Positions 25,436 through 33,377 of a stretch of 51,381 bases of DNA are shown piece by piece. This DNA is from Adonisia turfae CCMR0081 (GTDB lineage Bacteria > Cyanobacteriota > Cyanobacteriia > Phormidesmidales > Phormidesmidaceae), in NCBI RefSeq assembly GCF_011009555.1, contig NZ_QXHD01000004.1, forward strand, positions 573,226-624,606, given 5' to 3'. The position numbers and the translations under genes are program-made. The notes below the pieces were generated by a model. It was not told the DNA's origin. It ran no database searches and saw only the letters and a program-made list of their open reading frames with translations. Numbering within the stretch: position 1 is the stretch's first letter; each line of letters begins with the position of its first letter.

Positions 25436-26035
25436 TTAAGCACACAGCTGTACAACTTCTCGTTTCGCAAAAATGCTTTTGAGGTGCCTTTTTACAGTGT
25501 TGTGACTGATATATAGCCTTTGAGCGATTTGCTCATATCTATACCCCTTACTCCGTAAGAGCCAAACCTCAGTTTCACGTTGAGTGAGTTGGTAATGCTT
25601 GGCTTCAAATAATGCGGTTTGGTGTGTTACACGGCTTTGATCCTCCAAATTTATGAGTAGTAAAGGTTCTGAAAATGTTTTTGTAGATATCCAAGATACT
25701 CGGATTCTTATACTGGGGAATAGTGATGTTTGACAAATAAAATCACTGATATGGGTTAGGTCTTCAGTGCGGTAGCATACGTTCATAAAAGTCTGGCATA
25801 CTTCCCATATTACAGATGCAATTTCCTTCGATTGTGGCTCCAAAGTCATAAGTTGACTGTTAATCCAATGGGCATACGGATTGCTATAGAAACAATTACC
25901 TTCACAGGTTGTCACTAATATGCCTTGGGCAATATTTCCCAAAATATCTGCTACGTGAATTTCAGATGGGTTGTTTGCTCCTCCTTGAGCGAGATTTGTA
26001 GGTGCAGAGTGAAGAGATAAGGGTTCAGTTACCAT
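25436..26035 (-). CDS. LuxR-type transcriptional regulator with PAS-like N-terminus
   Basis: About 199 residues from the ATG at 26035, chosen because a perfect AGGAGG lies 6 nt upstream; a TTG 33 bp earlier is rejected. The C-terminal 60 residues are a LuxR/GerE helix-turn-helix (LTQRETEVWLLRSKGYRYE, then IAQRLYISHNTVKRHLKSIF). The N-terminal part (ADILGNIAQGILVTTCEGN, NPYAHWINSQL) resembles a PAS sensor fold. There is no receiver phosphorylation site, so it should respond to a ligand or partner rather than to a kinase. It is the first gene of the minus-strand caspase cluster, separated from the caspase-hydrolase gene by 38 bp, and is the natural candidate for controlling that cluster. Confidence 0.9.
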   Translation of the reverse strand: MVTEPLSLHSAPTNLAQGGANNPSEIHVADILGNIAQGILVTTCEGNCFYSNPYAHWINSQLMTLEPQSKEIASVIWEVCQTFMNVCYRTEDLTHISDFICQTSLFPSIRIRVSWISTKTFSEPLLLINLEDQSRVTHQTALFEAKHYQLTQRETEVWLLRSKGYRYEQIAQRLYISHNTVKRHLKSIFAKREVVQLCA

Positions 26036-26140
26036 GCTTAACCTCCTAATCAAAGCTTTTGATTGCAAGAACCCTTACAACCTAATTAGATAAACGTCCC
26101 CTAACCAACGCTGCTACTAAGATTGCTAAAAGATTTATTC

Positions 26141-26168
26141 TATATATGTTTCAGACCTTATCCCCCAA
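26141..26168 (-). promoter_or_regulatory. Candidate promoter of the LuxR-caspase cluster
   Basis: On the minus strand TTGGGG (26168-26163) is followed after 16 nt by TATATA (26146-26141), about 105 nt before the LuxR ATG. The match to a sigma-70 promoter is moderate and other AT-rich hexamers nearby could serve. Confidence 0.3.
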
Positions 26169-26281
26169 CTATAACCTCATAGTTTCCCCAAACTTTTAAT
26201 CAACTGTCTAGCAAACTGTTTAAGTTCTCATAACGTCTACACATTAGTTCCACTATAAGGAAAGCATTGAAAACTTTAAAT

Positions 26282-26295
26282 TACCCTAAAGGGTA
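26282..26295. promoter_or_regulatory. Short dyad TACCCT-AA-AGGGTA
   Basis: Two perfect 6-bp half-sites with a 2-bp spacer lie about 250 bp upstream of the LuxR start. It could be an operator for a dimeric regulator such as the adjacent LuxR protein. Chance is not excluded. Confidence 0.35.
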
Positions 26296-26395
26296 CTTAT
26301 CTTTAAGTCCATGAAGGAGCTAGACAGTCTTATGCCAGTGGTCGTATTGTCGCTACTGACAACTCGATAATTTGCTAAAGAAAAATAGCACCGTG

Positions 26396-26464
26396 ATAGT
26401 AGAATCTAAAGGGCTTACAAAAATTTACTTAAAGATAAACTCTCTACTATTAGTAAAAGCCCTT
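26396..26464. repeat. Interlocked inverted repeats with pseudoknot-like order
   Basis: ATAGTAGA (26396-26403) pairs with TCTACTAT (26443-26450), and AAGGGCTT (26409-26416) pairs with AAGCCCTT (26457-26464). The order A-B-A'-B' is that of an H-type pseudoknot. It lies just before a long perfect hairpin. Each arm is only 8 bp, so chance remains possible. Confidence 0.35.
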
Positions 26465-26491
26465 CTAAACTAATTAGAAGAAATTTTCTTA

Positions 26492-26539
26492 CTCAAATCT
26501 GCTGTTGAAGCTTTTTAAAGCTTCAACAGCAGATTTGAG
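26492..26539. repeat. 23-bp perfect inverted repeat (long hairpin)
   Basis: 26492-26514 is exactly the reverse complement of 26517-26539, with only TT between. No good T-run follows on either strand, although both flanks are AT-rich. It may be a bidirectional terminator between the LuxR cluster promoter and the Uma2 gene, the tip-to-tip remains of a small mobile element, or part of an RNA. Confidence 0.8.
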
Positions 26540-26575
26540 CTGTTTCCCTACCCATGACTTGATAGTCACCTCGAA

Positions 26576-26596
26576 CTTTTATCTTTTATCTTTTAT
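26576..26596. repeat. Heptamer tandem repeat (CTTTTAT x3)
   Basis: Three head-to-tail copies of CTTTTAT. Short tandemly repeated heptamers are well known in cyanobacterial intergenic DNA. Confidence 0.75.
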
Positions 26597-26802
26597 CTTG
26601 CTATACGATAGGCATCTTATCCTCTTACACGAGAAAAGCTCCAACCTGTTAGTAATGTAATCTCAGTATTAACTATAGCGATATCATTGCAAATGAGTGT
26701 TCTTCTGTTACCTGTTATTTTGTCGTTCAATCTTCGCCATTCTTACGTTTCAGGTTAGTGATATTTTCACTGCTCACCCCAATGTACGGTTCAAACTTTG
26801 AT

Positions 26803-27402
26803 TTATTCCTCTGATGCTAGGATTTGGTCAACAGTCAGTGCAAATTCTGGAAATGTTATACAAGGAACAACTTTTCCCTGCAAATACTCAGTCTTCTGAT
26901 AAATCCCATCTGTGAGCTTAAGAACAATAATTTTTGGTCCCTTGCCCCGTAAACAATATTTAGCTGGAATTTGTCCTCGATAATCGACAATCCAATATTC
27001 CTCAACCTTTAGAGCCTCATACTCTTCTTGTTTATCAACCAAATCCGTACTCCAGTTTCCAGAAGCAATCTCCACAACAAATTTAGGAACAGTCCGAATT
27101 CCTGGTTTACGATCTTCTCGTCGAGTAGGGGACCGATCAATCACCGCCACATCAGGCCGTCGCCCTCGCACATTATCAATCATCAGCGCATTACGCTTAC
27201 GCACCGAGTAGCTCAGCTTATTTCGCCGATACTGGAGTTCAAACATAAACGACAAGAACTCAAGAATTTCCTCATGCCAATCATCCGGTTCAGGCATTAG
27301 CAGTAACCTACCACCGACTAACTCATACTCATGGAGTTCGTTGCCATCTTCAAAATCAACAAACTCCATAAACGATAAGGGACGCGTAATGGCTTGGGTC
27401 AT
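26803..27402 (-). CDS. Uma2 family protein (DUF820, PD-(D/E)XK nuclease-like)
   Basis: A 199-residue protein from the ATG at 27402; a TTG 21 bp upstream is less likely. The fold signature is present: an N-terminal YELVGGRLLLMPEP segment, D84 in RRPDVAVID, E111 in FVVEIAS, then K124 in DLVDKQEEYEAL and VEEYWIVD. These are the expected PD-(D/E)XK-like metal-binding and catalytic positions. Uma2/DUF820 genes are extremely abundant in cyanobacteria. Most have no known function, though a nuclease role tied to mobile DNA has been suggested. It follows the unknown gene at 27468 on the same strand after 65 bp. No membrane or signal segments are seen. Confidence 0.9.
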   Translation of the reverse strand: MTQAITRPLSFMEFVDFEDGNELHEYELVGGRLLLMPEPDDWHEEILEFLSFMFELQYRRNKLSYSVRKRNALMIDNVRGRRPDVAVIDRSPTRREDRKPGIRTVPKFVVEIASGNWSTDLVDKQEEYEALKVEEYWIVDYRGQIPAKYCLRGKGPKIIVLKLTDGIYQKTEYLQGKVVPCITFPEFALTVDQILASEE

Positions 27403-27467
27403 AGCAATCAAAGCCTCTAGCAATAGCCATGCGATAGCCCTATCTTAGCCTTTAGAGCCAGCAGAAA

Positions 27468-27962
27468 TCATCTACCCAGATCGGTCAAGCCAGACGGTAG
27501 ATCGCGGGTTACGTCACAGTAGTAGCCGTCTTCATAACCCTGCCCAACCCGATAGAGTATGGCTTCCCTATCAGCCTCAAGTACAACCCTCAATCGCTCC
27601 CAGGTTTCAGGCTGATACTGCCCCCGTTGGTCAGCCCGCCAGATCACTGTCCGATTCAAAATTTGCCTGACTTCAGCCAGCAGTGGCCAGCCACATTCCG
27701 GCTCAATCACATCACTTTCCCACACCTCAGACATTAGCTGTGCGGCGTCCGATGCTAAGCCTTGTGGCTGTGGTGCTTGAGGTAATCCAATGGCTGTCGT
27801 CATTTTCAGGTCAGACCACCATGCCCACCATTCGGTACGGTGGGTTAGTGCTACATCAGACGCATATAAGATCTTCTCAGCAGGTGTTCCATCCAACACT
27901 GCCAGTCGTAACGCATCAGCCCAAGTAAGCGCGACATACCGTCGCGTCCGATACCGCTCCAT
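27468..27962 (-). CDS. Hypothetical protein, start region hidden in a hairpin
   Basis: A 164-residue protein from the ATG at 27962 (MERYRTRRYVALTWADALRL); an in-frame GTG six bases earlier is not preferred. It is soluble and tryptophan-rich (TEWWAWWSDLK, then CGWPLLAEVRQIL), with a tyrosine-rich C-terminal part (GQGYEDGYYCDVT). I recognise no domain. Its GGAG ribosome binding site lies within the distal arm of a 12-bp perfect inverted repeat that ends 1 bp before the ATG, so translation may be controlled. It probably shares a transcript with the downstream Uma2 gene. Confidence 0.7.
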   Translation of the reverse strand: MERYRTRRYVALTWADALRLAVLDGTPAEKILYASDVALTHRTEWWAWWSDLKMTTAIGLPQAPQPQGLASDAAQLMSEVWESDVIEPECGWPLLAEVRQILNRTVIWRADQRGQYQPETWERLRVVLEADREAILYRVGQGYEDGYYCDVTRDLPSGLTDLGR

Positions 27963-27963
27963 A

Positions 27964-27998
27964 AGCACTCCAATCCCCTATCCAGCGATTGGAGTGCT
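27964..27998 (-). promoter_or_regulatory. 12-bp perfect inverted repeat covering the ribosome binding site
   Basis: AGCACTCCAATC (27964-27975) and its reverse complement (27987-27998) are separated by 11 nt, immediately before the ATG at 27962. In the minus-strand mRNA the stem would contain the GGAG of the ribosome binding site. It could also be a DNA operator. Confidence 0.65.
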
Positions 27999-28247
27999 CC
28001 ATCTACACGGGCAAACGCCTATGGCTGGCCGAAATCGAGACCCATGAATCAGATAAGCACTGACCATTTCAACGTGACTCTTCAGGACAATCAGCTAACA
28101 AAAACGTCCGTAACCTAGTCCCCCGATTCCGTCAAAATGCTTGTCTAATATCAATCGTAGCTGACAAACAAACTGTTACGGCTATTTCTTACTGCTTGCC
28201 GAAAGACCCATATCCGGATTTATCCTTATTTGAAGGTTAATAAATAA

Positions 28248-28682
28248 CTAGGTCAAACCACTGCTGGCATCAATTTCCGCTTCCATCCGTGCAATGGAGC
28301 GCTCATAAACCCTGAGCCCCAGTAAAACCAACCGCACTAGCATCTGGTCCGGGTTCCGCTGACTGGCGGCTGCTAACTCCTCAATCCGTTCCGTTGGAAT
28401 GTGTTCATTAAAGAGCAGCAGATTTGCTTCCAACTCATGCACCAGTCCGCGCCGATTCTGCTGAGCATTTTCCCGAAGCTGCTGCCCCATAGGCGATGTC
28501 AGCACTAGCTCCAGCAATTCCACCAAAAACGGAGACCGCTTCTTATTCCCCTCCGCCTCACACTGAGCATTGATCTCAGCCAGTAGCTCAGTACTCATGT
28601 AGAACGTCGGTCGGCACCCTGCCTCTTGAGCGTCATCATCGCTCGCTTTTGCACGTTTCCCAGACGAGGCAGACTCTACCAT
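28248..28682 (-). CDS. Putative ribbon-helix-helix type plasmid protein
   Basis: A 144-residue protein starting at the ATG at 28682. After a charged, disordered head (SSGKRAKASDDDAQEAG), residues about 24-62 (RPTFYMSTELLAEINAQCE, then KKRSPFLVELLELVL) look like a short beta strand followed by two helices, in the manner of CopG/ribbon-helix-helix repressors or relaxosome accessory proteins. The rest is helical and charged. It is transcribed divergently from the conjugation operon, with a dyad-rich 436-bp region between them. That is the classic position of a transfer regulator or an oriT-binding accessory protein, but this is inferred from context. Family assignment is tentative. Confidence 0.65.
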   Translation of the reverse strand: MVESASSGKRAKASDDDAQEAGCRPTFYMSTELLAEINAQCEAEGNKKRSPFLVELLELVLTSPMGQQLRENAQQNRRGLVHELEANLLLFNEHIPTERIEELAAASQRNPDQMLVRLVLLGLRVYERSIARMEAEIDASSGLT

Positions 28683-29118
28683 CAGATATTTGTTTCCAAA
28701 GATTTACCTTTATCCTACCCCTTAGGACTTTGAGAGCATCATTACCCATATCAGCTTTATAGAAGCACTAAGGTCTTTACAAAGAACCATAAAGCCGATA
28801 TAGATTTCCTTAATCCCTAAAACGTAGTACTTTACCTGTCTAGATTCCTACAATATCTGAACCTGAACAACTGCAGGTGATTGGGAGCAATCATCACACA
28901 TTGCTTCGTAACCTTTGATAAACAATCCTTAAGTAAAGCCAAAGAATAGGTTCTATTCTGTAGACTTCGATCAGTATTACTAAGTAGTACTTTTTATGAT
29001 TTAGTGCTACTCACCCATGTCCTGAAGTGATCACTTGTCATCTCACGGACACACCACCACACCGTGTCAAGGTTCTATCTACCGACTTCCAGGCAATTCC
29101 ATTTACAGGAGTCGGACC
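28683..29118. promoter_or_regulatory. Control region of the conjugation operon, many dyads; possible oriT
   Basis: Between the divergent RHH-like gene and the pilin gene. Visible dyads: a 13-bp inverted repeat with one mismatch (28748-28760 and 28789-28801); AGAATAG-GTT-CTATTCT (28943-28959); AGTAGTAC...GTGCTACT with one mismatch (28984-28991 and 29005-29012); and the perfect palindrome AAGTGATCACTT (29025-29036). GTAGTACTTT occurs twice (about 28824 and 28985). These could be operators for the divergent gene's product or parts of a transfer origin. No nic consensus was recognised. Confidence 0.5.
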
Positions 29119-29532
29119 ATGATTCAACGTTCATTACGATTCAATGTCCCAGCCTTAGGGCATTTTCCATTCGCTCATTTGAATGCTCGCTTTAGTCGCC
29201 TGAGTCGCTGGCGCATGATGGGCATTCTCGGCGGTATTCTGTTGTTCGCATTTATCATTTTCCAGGCCAATCCCGCCTTTGCTCAACTATTTGGCACCGC
29301 AGAAGATCAGGCCCAAACCATCTTTGGTCAATACATTGACCAGGGCATCATTGATTTCCTATTCGGCATGTTGCGCATTGTCGTCTGGATTTCGGCAGTG
29401 GGCTTTGTCTTCTTCGCCATCTACCAGGCCCAGCGGGGAGAACAATGGCAACCCCTCCTCCAAAATGCCTTCATTATTATCGCTGCGGTGGTTGTGGTCG
29501 AAGGCTTAAGTCAATTGTTCTTTGGCGTATAG
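29119..29532 (+). CDS. VirB2/TraA-like conjugative pilin
   Basis: A 137-residue precursor from the ATG at 29119, which has AGGAG 7 nt upstream; earlier in-frame starts are rejected. A long leader with a hydrophobic stretch (MMGILGGILLFAFIIF) ends in ANPAFA, with signal peptidase cleavage expected after Ala55. The mature part is about 80 residues with two membrane helices (around IIDFLFGMLRIVVWI and NAFIIIAAVVVVEGL) and a short polar loop (QAQRGEQWQ). This is the standard T4SS pilin layout. As first gene of the operon it should provide the pilus subunit, assembled in the inner membrane and extruded through the channel. Confidence 0.82.
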   Translation: MIQRSLRFNVPALGHFPFAHLNARFSRLSRWRMMGILGGILLFAFIIFQANPAFAQLFGTAEDQAQTIFGQYIDQGIIDFLFGMLRIVVWISAVGFVFFAIYQAQRGEQWQPLLQNAFIIIAAVVVVEGLSQLFFGV

Positions 29533-29535
29533 CCC

Positions 29536-29886
29536 ATGGTCGAGGACTCTAACCTGTTCTGTCCCATTAACCAAAGTATTGGACAGACTCCCAGCCTCGG
29601 CCCCATTCCCTCCAATCTCCTTGCCCCCAGTGGTGCCATACTTGTTGGCTCCTATGTGCTGATCCAGGTGGTTCTGCAGCTCGGCTTTAGCCTCTTTCTT
29701 TTGGCCAGCGCCTGGGGCATGAGTACCTGGTGGATAGTAGTGGGCGAGAAGACCTGGAAATTCACCCATACGTTCGTGCCGGTTCCCGACTGGAATCGGG
29801 GACATGTGGTCTATCAACCGCACTTACACCATGAGCACAACCAAACAACGCATCGGGGCTCAACGCTACCGATTCAAACCCTTTGA
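29536..29886 (+). CDS. VirB3/TraL-like inner-membrane protein
   Basis: A 116-residue protein starting 3 bp after the pilin stop. It has one clear membrane hairpin region (GAILVGSYVLIQVVLQLGF then SLFLLASAWGMSTWWIVV) and a polar, histidine-rich C-terminus (HLHHEHNQTTHRGS). The size, the position between pilin and VirB4-like ATPase, and the hydrophobic hairpin fit the VirB3/TraL component, which couples the VirB4 ATPase to the membrane. Sequence motifs are weak, so the call leans on gene order. Its 3' end overlaps the start of the ATPase gene by about 80 bp in another frame. Confidence 0.65.
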   Translation: MVEDSNLFCPINQSIGQTPSLGPIPSNLLAPSGAILVGSYVLIQVVLQLGFSLFLLASAWGMSTWWIVVGEKTWKFTHTFVPVPDWNRGHVVYQPHLHHEHNQTTHRGSTLPIQTL

Positions 29887-32557
29887 AGATGAATCTCACC
29901 TGGAGTGTATCTGTCGCCTCCAGGTGAGAGACCGGGATGTGGGAGCCTATCTGCTGAACTATCGCAATCAGCTCAGTTTTGTCTTTGGCTTTCAAGCAGT
30001 AGGTATTCACACCCTGCTAGCAGACGGCCAAGCAGAGACTGTTTTGGCGCGTTTAGAATCGGGGCTTCAAGGCTTTCGACCGGGAGATCGGCTACGGATT
30101 CATTTACGATCAATCGGTATCGATCACCAACGACAGCAAGAACTCTCAGATCGCATAGAGTCCACCTCAACGTTGGAATCTCAGTTTCTATTGCTGGCTC
30201 AACAGCGGGCAACTCGTGACCGTACAGCCACAGGACAACGGCAACCCAAACATCTTTACCTGTTTGCCACCTATGTTTTAGAACCGGGCAAAGAAGCCCG
30301 CTCAGATCGACTGGAGCAGGCCCTTGCCTGGATTATCAGTCGGTACGACACCTTTAAAGGGCTTAAGCAAGAAAAAGAATCTCAGCACTATCAGCAACTA
30401 TTGAATCAAGCCTTTACCGATGGGTATCTCCATTGGAAACAACAGCTTAATAGTCGCATGGGCTTACAGGCTTCACCCATGGATGCCGATGCTCTCTGGA
30501 GCTATCTCTGGACTCAGTTCAACCAGTCTGCTGCTCCGCCTGTCCCCCAGTGCCTCACCCTGAGCGATCAGACGGGGCAATTATCCCTTCAAGAAACCGT
30601 CACCGTTCCCCTCCATGCCAGTTCTGTCTTGATTCGGGGAGAACATGGCCATCCCACTCACCCAAAAGCAGATCGGCAGTGGGTGCGCGTCAAAGGTAAA
30701 TGTATCGGTGCTGTTGTCCTGGAATCGAAACCCGCAGGTTTTACCTCCCCTGAGCATCAGCTCTACTACCTGTGGCAGGCACTCTCTCAATTTGCCGATT
30801 ACGACTGTGTTTGCGAGCTAGCGGCAGCCGACCGGACCATGACCCGCATGAGTCTCCAGCGACTTACCCGACAGAATATGACCGCCACGTTCCGAGCCAA
30901 TTTACTCAAAGATGTGGATGTGGCCTCCCAAATGCGGCTGAAGCAGGGGGTGGCTGCCCAAGAAAAAATCTACGAAGGAGCCTTACCCATCTGGGTCAGT
31001 GTCGTCGTCTTTCTCCATCGCAATAACCCCACTGAACTGAGTGAAGCTAGCCAGCAGTTGACCAATGCCTTCCACCAGGGAGATTTCATTCGAGAAACTG
31101 AAGTCGCCTGGCAGCTGTGGCTCAGGTCGCTTCCCATTGTCTCTGGCTGGTTACTGGAAGATGGTCGTAGACAGCTCTATCTTACCCATGAAGCCCCCGG
31201 ACTGATGCCCGTGGCCTTTCCTCGTGCGGTAGATAGTCGAGGGATTGAACTGATCACCCATCAGGGTCGGATGCCCATTCAAATCGACTTTGCTCAAAAG
31301 CATCGTGGCATCCTGATCTTTGGTGAAACCCGCAGTGGTAAATCAGTTCTGGCCGCTGAAATCTTTGTCTGGGCCATTGCCTGTGGCATGAACGTGATTT
31401 CCCTGGACTATCCCAAACCGGATGGCACCACCACCTATACCGACCTGGTGAAGTTCTTTGGTGACCAGGGAGCCTACTTTGATATCGGCTCTGAATCCAA
31501 CAACCTGTTTCAAATTCCAGATCTGCGCCACCTGGATGAAAAACAACACCAGGAACGGTTAGACGACTACAAAGAATTTCTCGTCAAAGCTCTGGACACC
31601 ATGGTGATGGGGACCGAAACCGAGAATCAGCTCGGCAAACGAGTCCATACATTGCTATGGCAGGGGCTGGCAGAGTTCTTTACCGATAACGCTATTCTCA
31701 GCCGGTATGATGCCGCTTTTGACGACGGCTTTGGCAGTAACGCCTGGCAACAAATGCCCACCCTGGCTGACTTTGTTGAAACCATCGCCGGTCTGAAACT
31801 GGAGGTAAATTCTCCCTTAATCCAGGAAGCTTTAGCCACCATTTTGTTGGAATTGCGGGGTTGGTTATCCAGTCGGGTGGGTCGAGCCATTTCGAAACCC
31901 TCCACTATCCGTACCGATGCTCAGCTCACCGTCTTTGCCCTACGCAATGTGGGCGACAACATTGAAGCGGCTGTACTGGCCCTATCGGCTCAGTCCATGG
32001 CTTTTCGACGAGCCCTGGAAGTGTCTGACTCACTACTGGCCATTGATGAAAGTCCGATTCTGTTCAAGTACAACGGCATCGCCCAGATTATTGGCCAGGT
32101 CTGCGCCAATGGAGCCAAGTCCGGCATTCGTCCCCTGATCATCGGCCAGGACCCGGACACCATTGCCAATTCAGTTGCCGGGTCTCAAATTCTCCAAAAC
32201 CTCAATACCCGCTTTATCGGGGCCATCCAGCCCAACGCCCTACCTTCCTACGAAACCCTGTTTGGCTACTCACCCCAGGTGCTGATGCCCAATACCGATG
32301 AAGCGTTTCGTATTGATCCAGTGCAAATCTGTTCTCACTGGCTAGTCGATGCGGATGCTCGACTCACACCCTGCTCTCACTATCCTTCTCCTGAACTACT
32401 CGCCGCTGTTGCCAACAACCAAAAAGAACAAAGGGCTCGACAGCGAGTACTGGCCCAACATGACAACAAGTTCGCAGGCTATGCGGCCTTTGCTCAAGCC
32501 TATGTCCAAACCGTGCGAGCAGGCCAGTCCATGGATCAAATTTCTCCCAATCCTTAA
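29804..32557 (+). CDS. VirB4/TraC-type conjugation ATPase
   Basis: A 917-residue cytoplasmic ATPase energising pilus assembly and DNA transfer. Walker A is GETRSGKS (507-514) and Walker B is LLAIDES (D748, E749). The GETRSGKS loop preceded by HRGILIF, and the C-terminal TRFIGAIQPNALPS region, are VirB4/TraC-like. The N-terminal half is the usual divergent membrane-facing domain. The ATG at 29804 gives an 83-bp overlap with the upstream gene; an ATG at 29831 would shorten it by nine residues. Neither has a strong ribosome binding site, so translational coupling is likely. Length is within the normal family range (about 800-900). Confidence 0.9.
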   Translation: MWSINRTYTMSTTKQRIGAQRYRFKPFEDESHLECICRLQVRDRDVGAYLLNYRNQLSFVFGFQAVGIHTLLADGQAETVLARLESGLQGFRPGDRLRIHLRSIGIDHQRQQELSDRIESTSTLESQFLLLAQQRATRDRTATGQRQPKHLYLFATYVLEPGKEARSDRLEQALAWIISRYDTFKGLKQEKESQHYQQLLNQAFTDGYLHWKQQLNSRMGLQASPMDADALWSYLWTQFNQSAAPPVPQCLTLSDQTGQLSLQETVTVPLHASSVLIRGEHGHPTHPKADRQWVRVKGKCIGAVVLESKPAGFTSPEHQLYYLWQALSQFADYDCVCELAAADRTMTRMSLQRLTRQNMTATFRANLLKDVDVASQMRLKQGVAAQEKIYEGALPIWVSVVVFLHRNNPTELSEASQQLTNAFHQGDFIRETEVAWQLWLRSLPIVSGWLLEDGRRQLYLTHEAPGLMPVAFPRAVDSRGIELITHQGRMPIQIDFAQKHRGILIFGETRSGKSVLAAEIFVWAIACGMNVISLDYPKPDGTTTYTDLVKFFGDQGAYFDIGSESNNLFQIPDLRHLDEKQHQERLDDYKEFLVKALDTMVMGTETENQLGKRVHTLLWQGLAEFFTDNAILSRYDAAFDDGFGSNAWQQMPTLADFVETIAGLKLEVNSPLIQEALATILLELRGWLSSRVGRAISKPSTIRTDAQLTVFALRNVGDNIEAAVLALSAQSMAFRRALEVSDSLLAIDESPILFKYNGIAQIIGQVCANGAKSGIRPLIIGQDPDTIANSVAGSQILQNLNTRFIGAIQPNALPSYETLFGYSPQVLMPNTDEAFRIDPVQICSHWLVDADARLTPCSHYPSPELLAAVANNQKEQRARQRVLAQHDNKFAGYAAFAQAYVQTVRAGQSMDQISPNP

Positions 32558-32573
32558 CCCCTAGGAGGTTCCC

Positions 32574-33377
32574 ATGACACCCAAAAAACGACGCTGGCGA
32601 TGGTTACTGATTGGCACTGGCACCCTGGTGCCGGTAATTACCATTGGCACCGCTGCCGCATCCTTGTTGCCCGGTGGATTACCCGATGGCTGGCATCAAG
32701 GTGTATTGGATACCTATCTCAATCCGTTGGAACAACTTGTCGGCCAATGGCAGCGAGCAGATCCCATCCGAGAAACCATTATGGAAACTGCCTTGGGTGT
32801 GTTGTGGGAAGATCTCAAAGGCAGTACCCAAACAGAGATTCCAGATCCCTACAAAGTACGTACGGCTGAGGGTGTGACGGGAGCTGGAGTACTCACCACC
32901 AGTCCTGTCGTTCAACAGCGTGATCTGGGCAATCTGGTAGACCAGGAAATGGCCAGATCGTTAGCGGCTCCGGTTATCGGCGAAGAAGGTAACACCTGGC
33001 TAGAAGAATCGGCCCAGCGTACAACAGATCTGGTCAATCAGAGCATACAACAAACAGAAGAAGTGGTCTCACTGGCAGACAGTGCTCAGGGCATGAGCGT
33101 CACCCAGGATGTGATGAAACAAAGTGCCCAGATTGATGCCGAAATTGCCAAGCTGCTGACTCAACAAACTCAGCTGACGGCTGATAATCACACCACACTG
33201 TTACAGCTCCAACAGCTGCAGGGCATTGTGGCCCAACTTGCTGCTGACACCAGTGAGGGTATTGACGAATCCAATCGACGGGAGCGACTGGAACGTCAGG
33301 TATCCATCTCCGGTTCTGCCCAGTCACCTATCTATCTGCCTGGTGTGCTGGGCACCCAGACTTCATCAGAGGAGTAA
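32574..33377 (+). CDS. VirB5/TrbJ-like exported T4SS protein
   Basis: A 267-residue protein with a perfect AGGAGG 5 nt before the ATG. An N-terminal basic stretch and hydrophobic segment (WLLIGTGTLVPVITIGTAAA) act as signal or anchor. The rest is helical and glutamine-rich with coiled-coil character (QIDAEIAKLLTQQTQLTAD), ending in a disordered tail. This is the typical profile of VirB5/TrbJ minor pilins, which are poorly conserved in sequence. Its position between VirB4 and a polytopic VirB6-like gene supports the call. Its TAA overlaps the next start (TAATG). Confidence 0.68.
   Translation: MTPKKRRWRWLLIGTGTLVPVITIGTAAASLLPGGLPDGWHQGVLDTYLNPLEQLVGQWQRADPIRETIMETALGVLWEDLKGSTQTEIPDPYKVRTAEGVTGAGVLTTSPVVQQRDLGNLVDQEMARSLAAPVIGEEGNTWLEESAQRTTDLVNQSIQQTEEVVSLADSAQGMSVTQDVMKQSAQIDAEIAKLLTQQTQLTADNHTTLLQLQQLQGIVAQLAADTSEGIDESNRRERLERQVSISGSAQSPIYLPGVLGTQTSSEE

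Larger units (their letters stand above)
26036..26802. other. Long intergenic region rich in inverted repeats
   Basis: About 770 bp without a gene. It holds the presumed promoter of the LuxR-caspase cluster, a short dyad (26282-26295), an interlocked pair of inverted repeats (26396-26464), a 23-bp perfect hairpin (26492-26539) and a heptamer tandem repeat (26576-26596). These are listed separately. The density of structure suggests a regulatory or RNA function. Confidence 0.5.

Noticed and set aside
29035..29118. Upstream extension of the pilin gene
   Set aside because: The added residues are not signal-like, and the ATG at 29119 has a strong ribosome binding site directly before the leader peptide.
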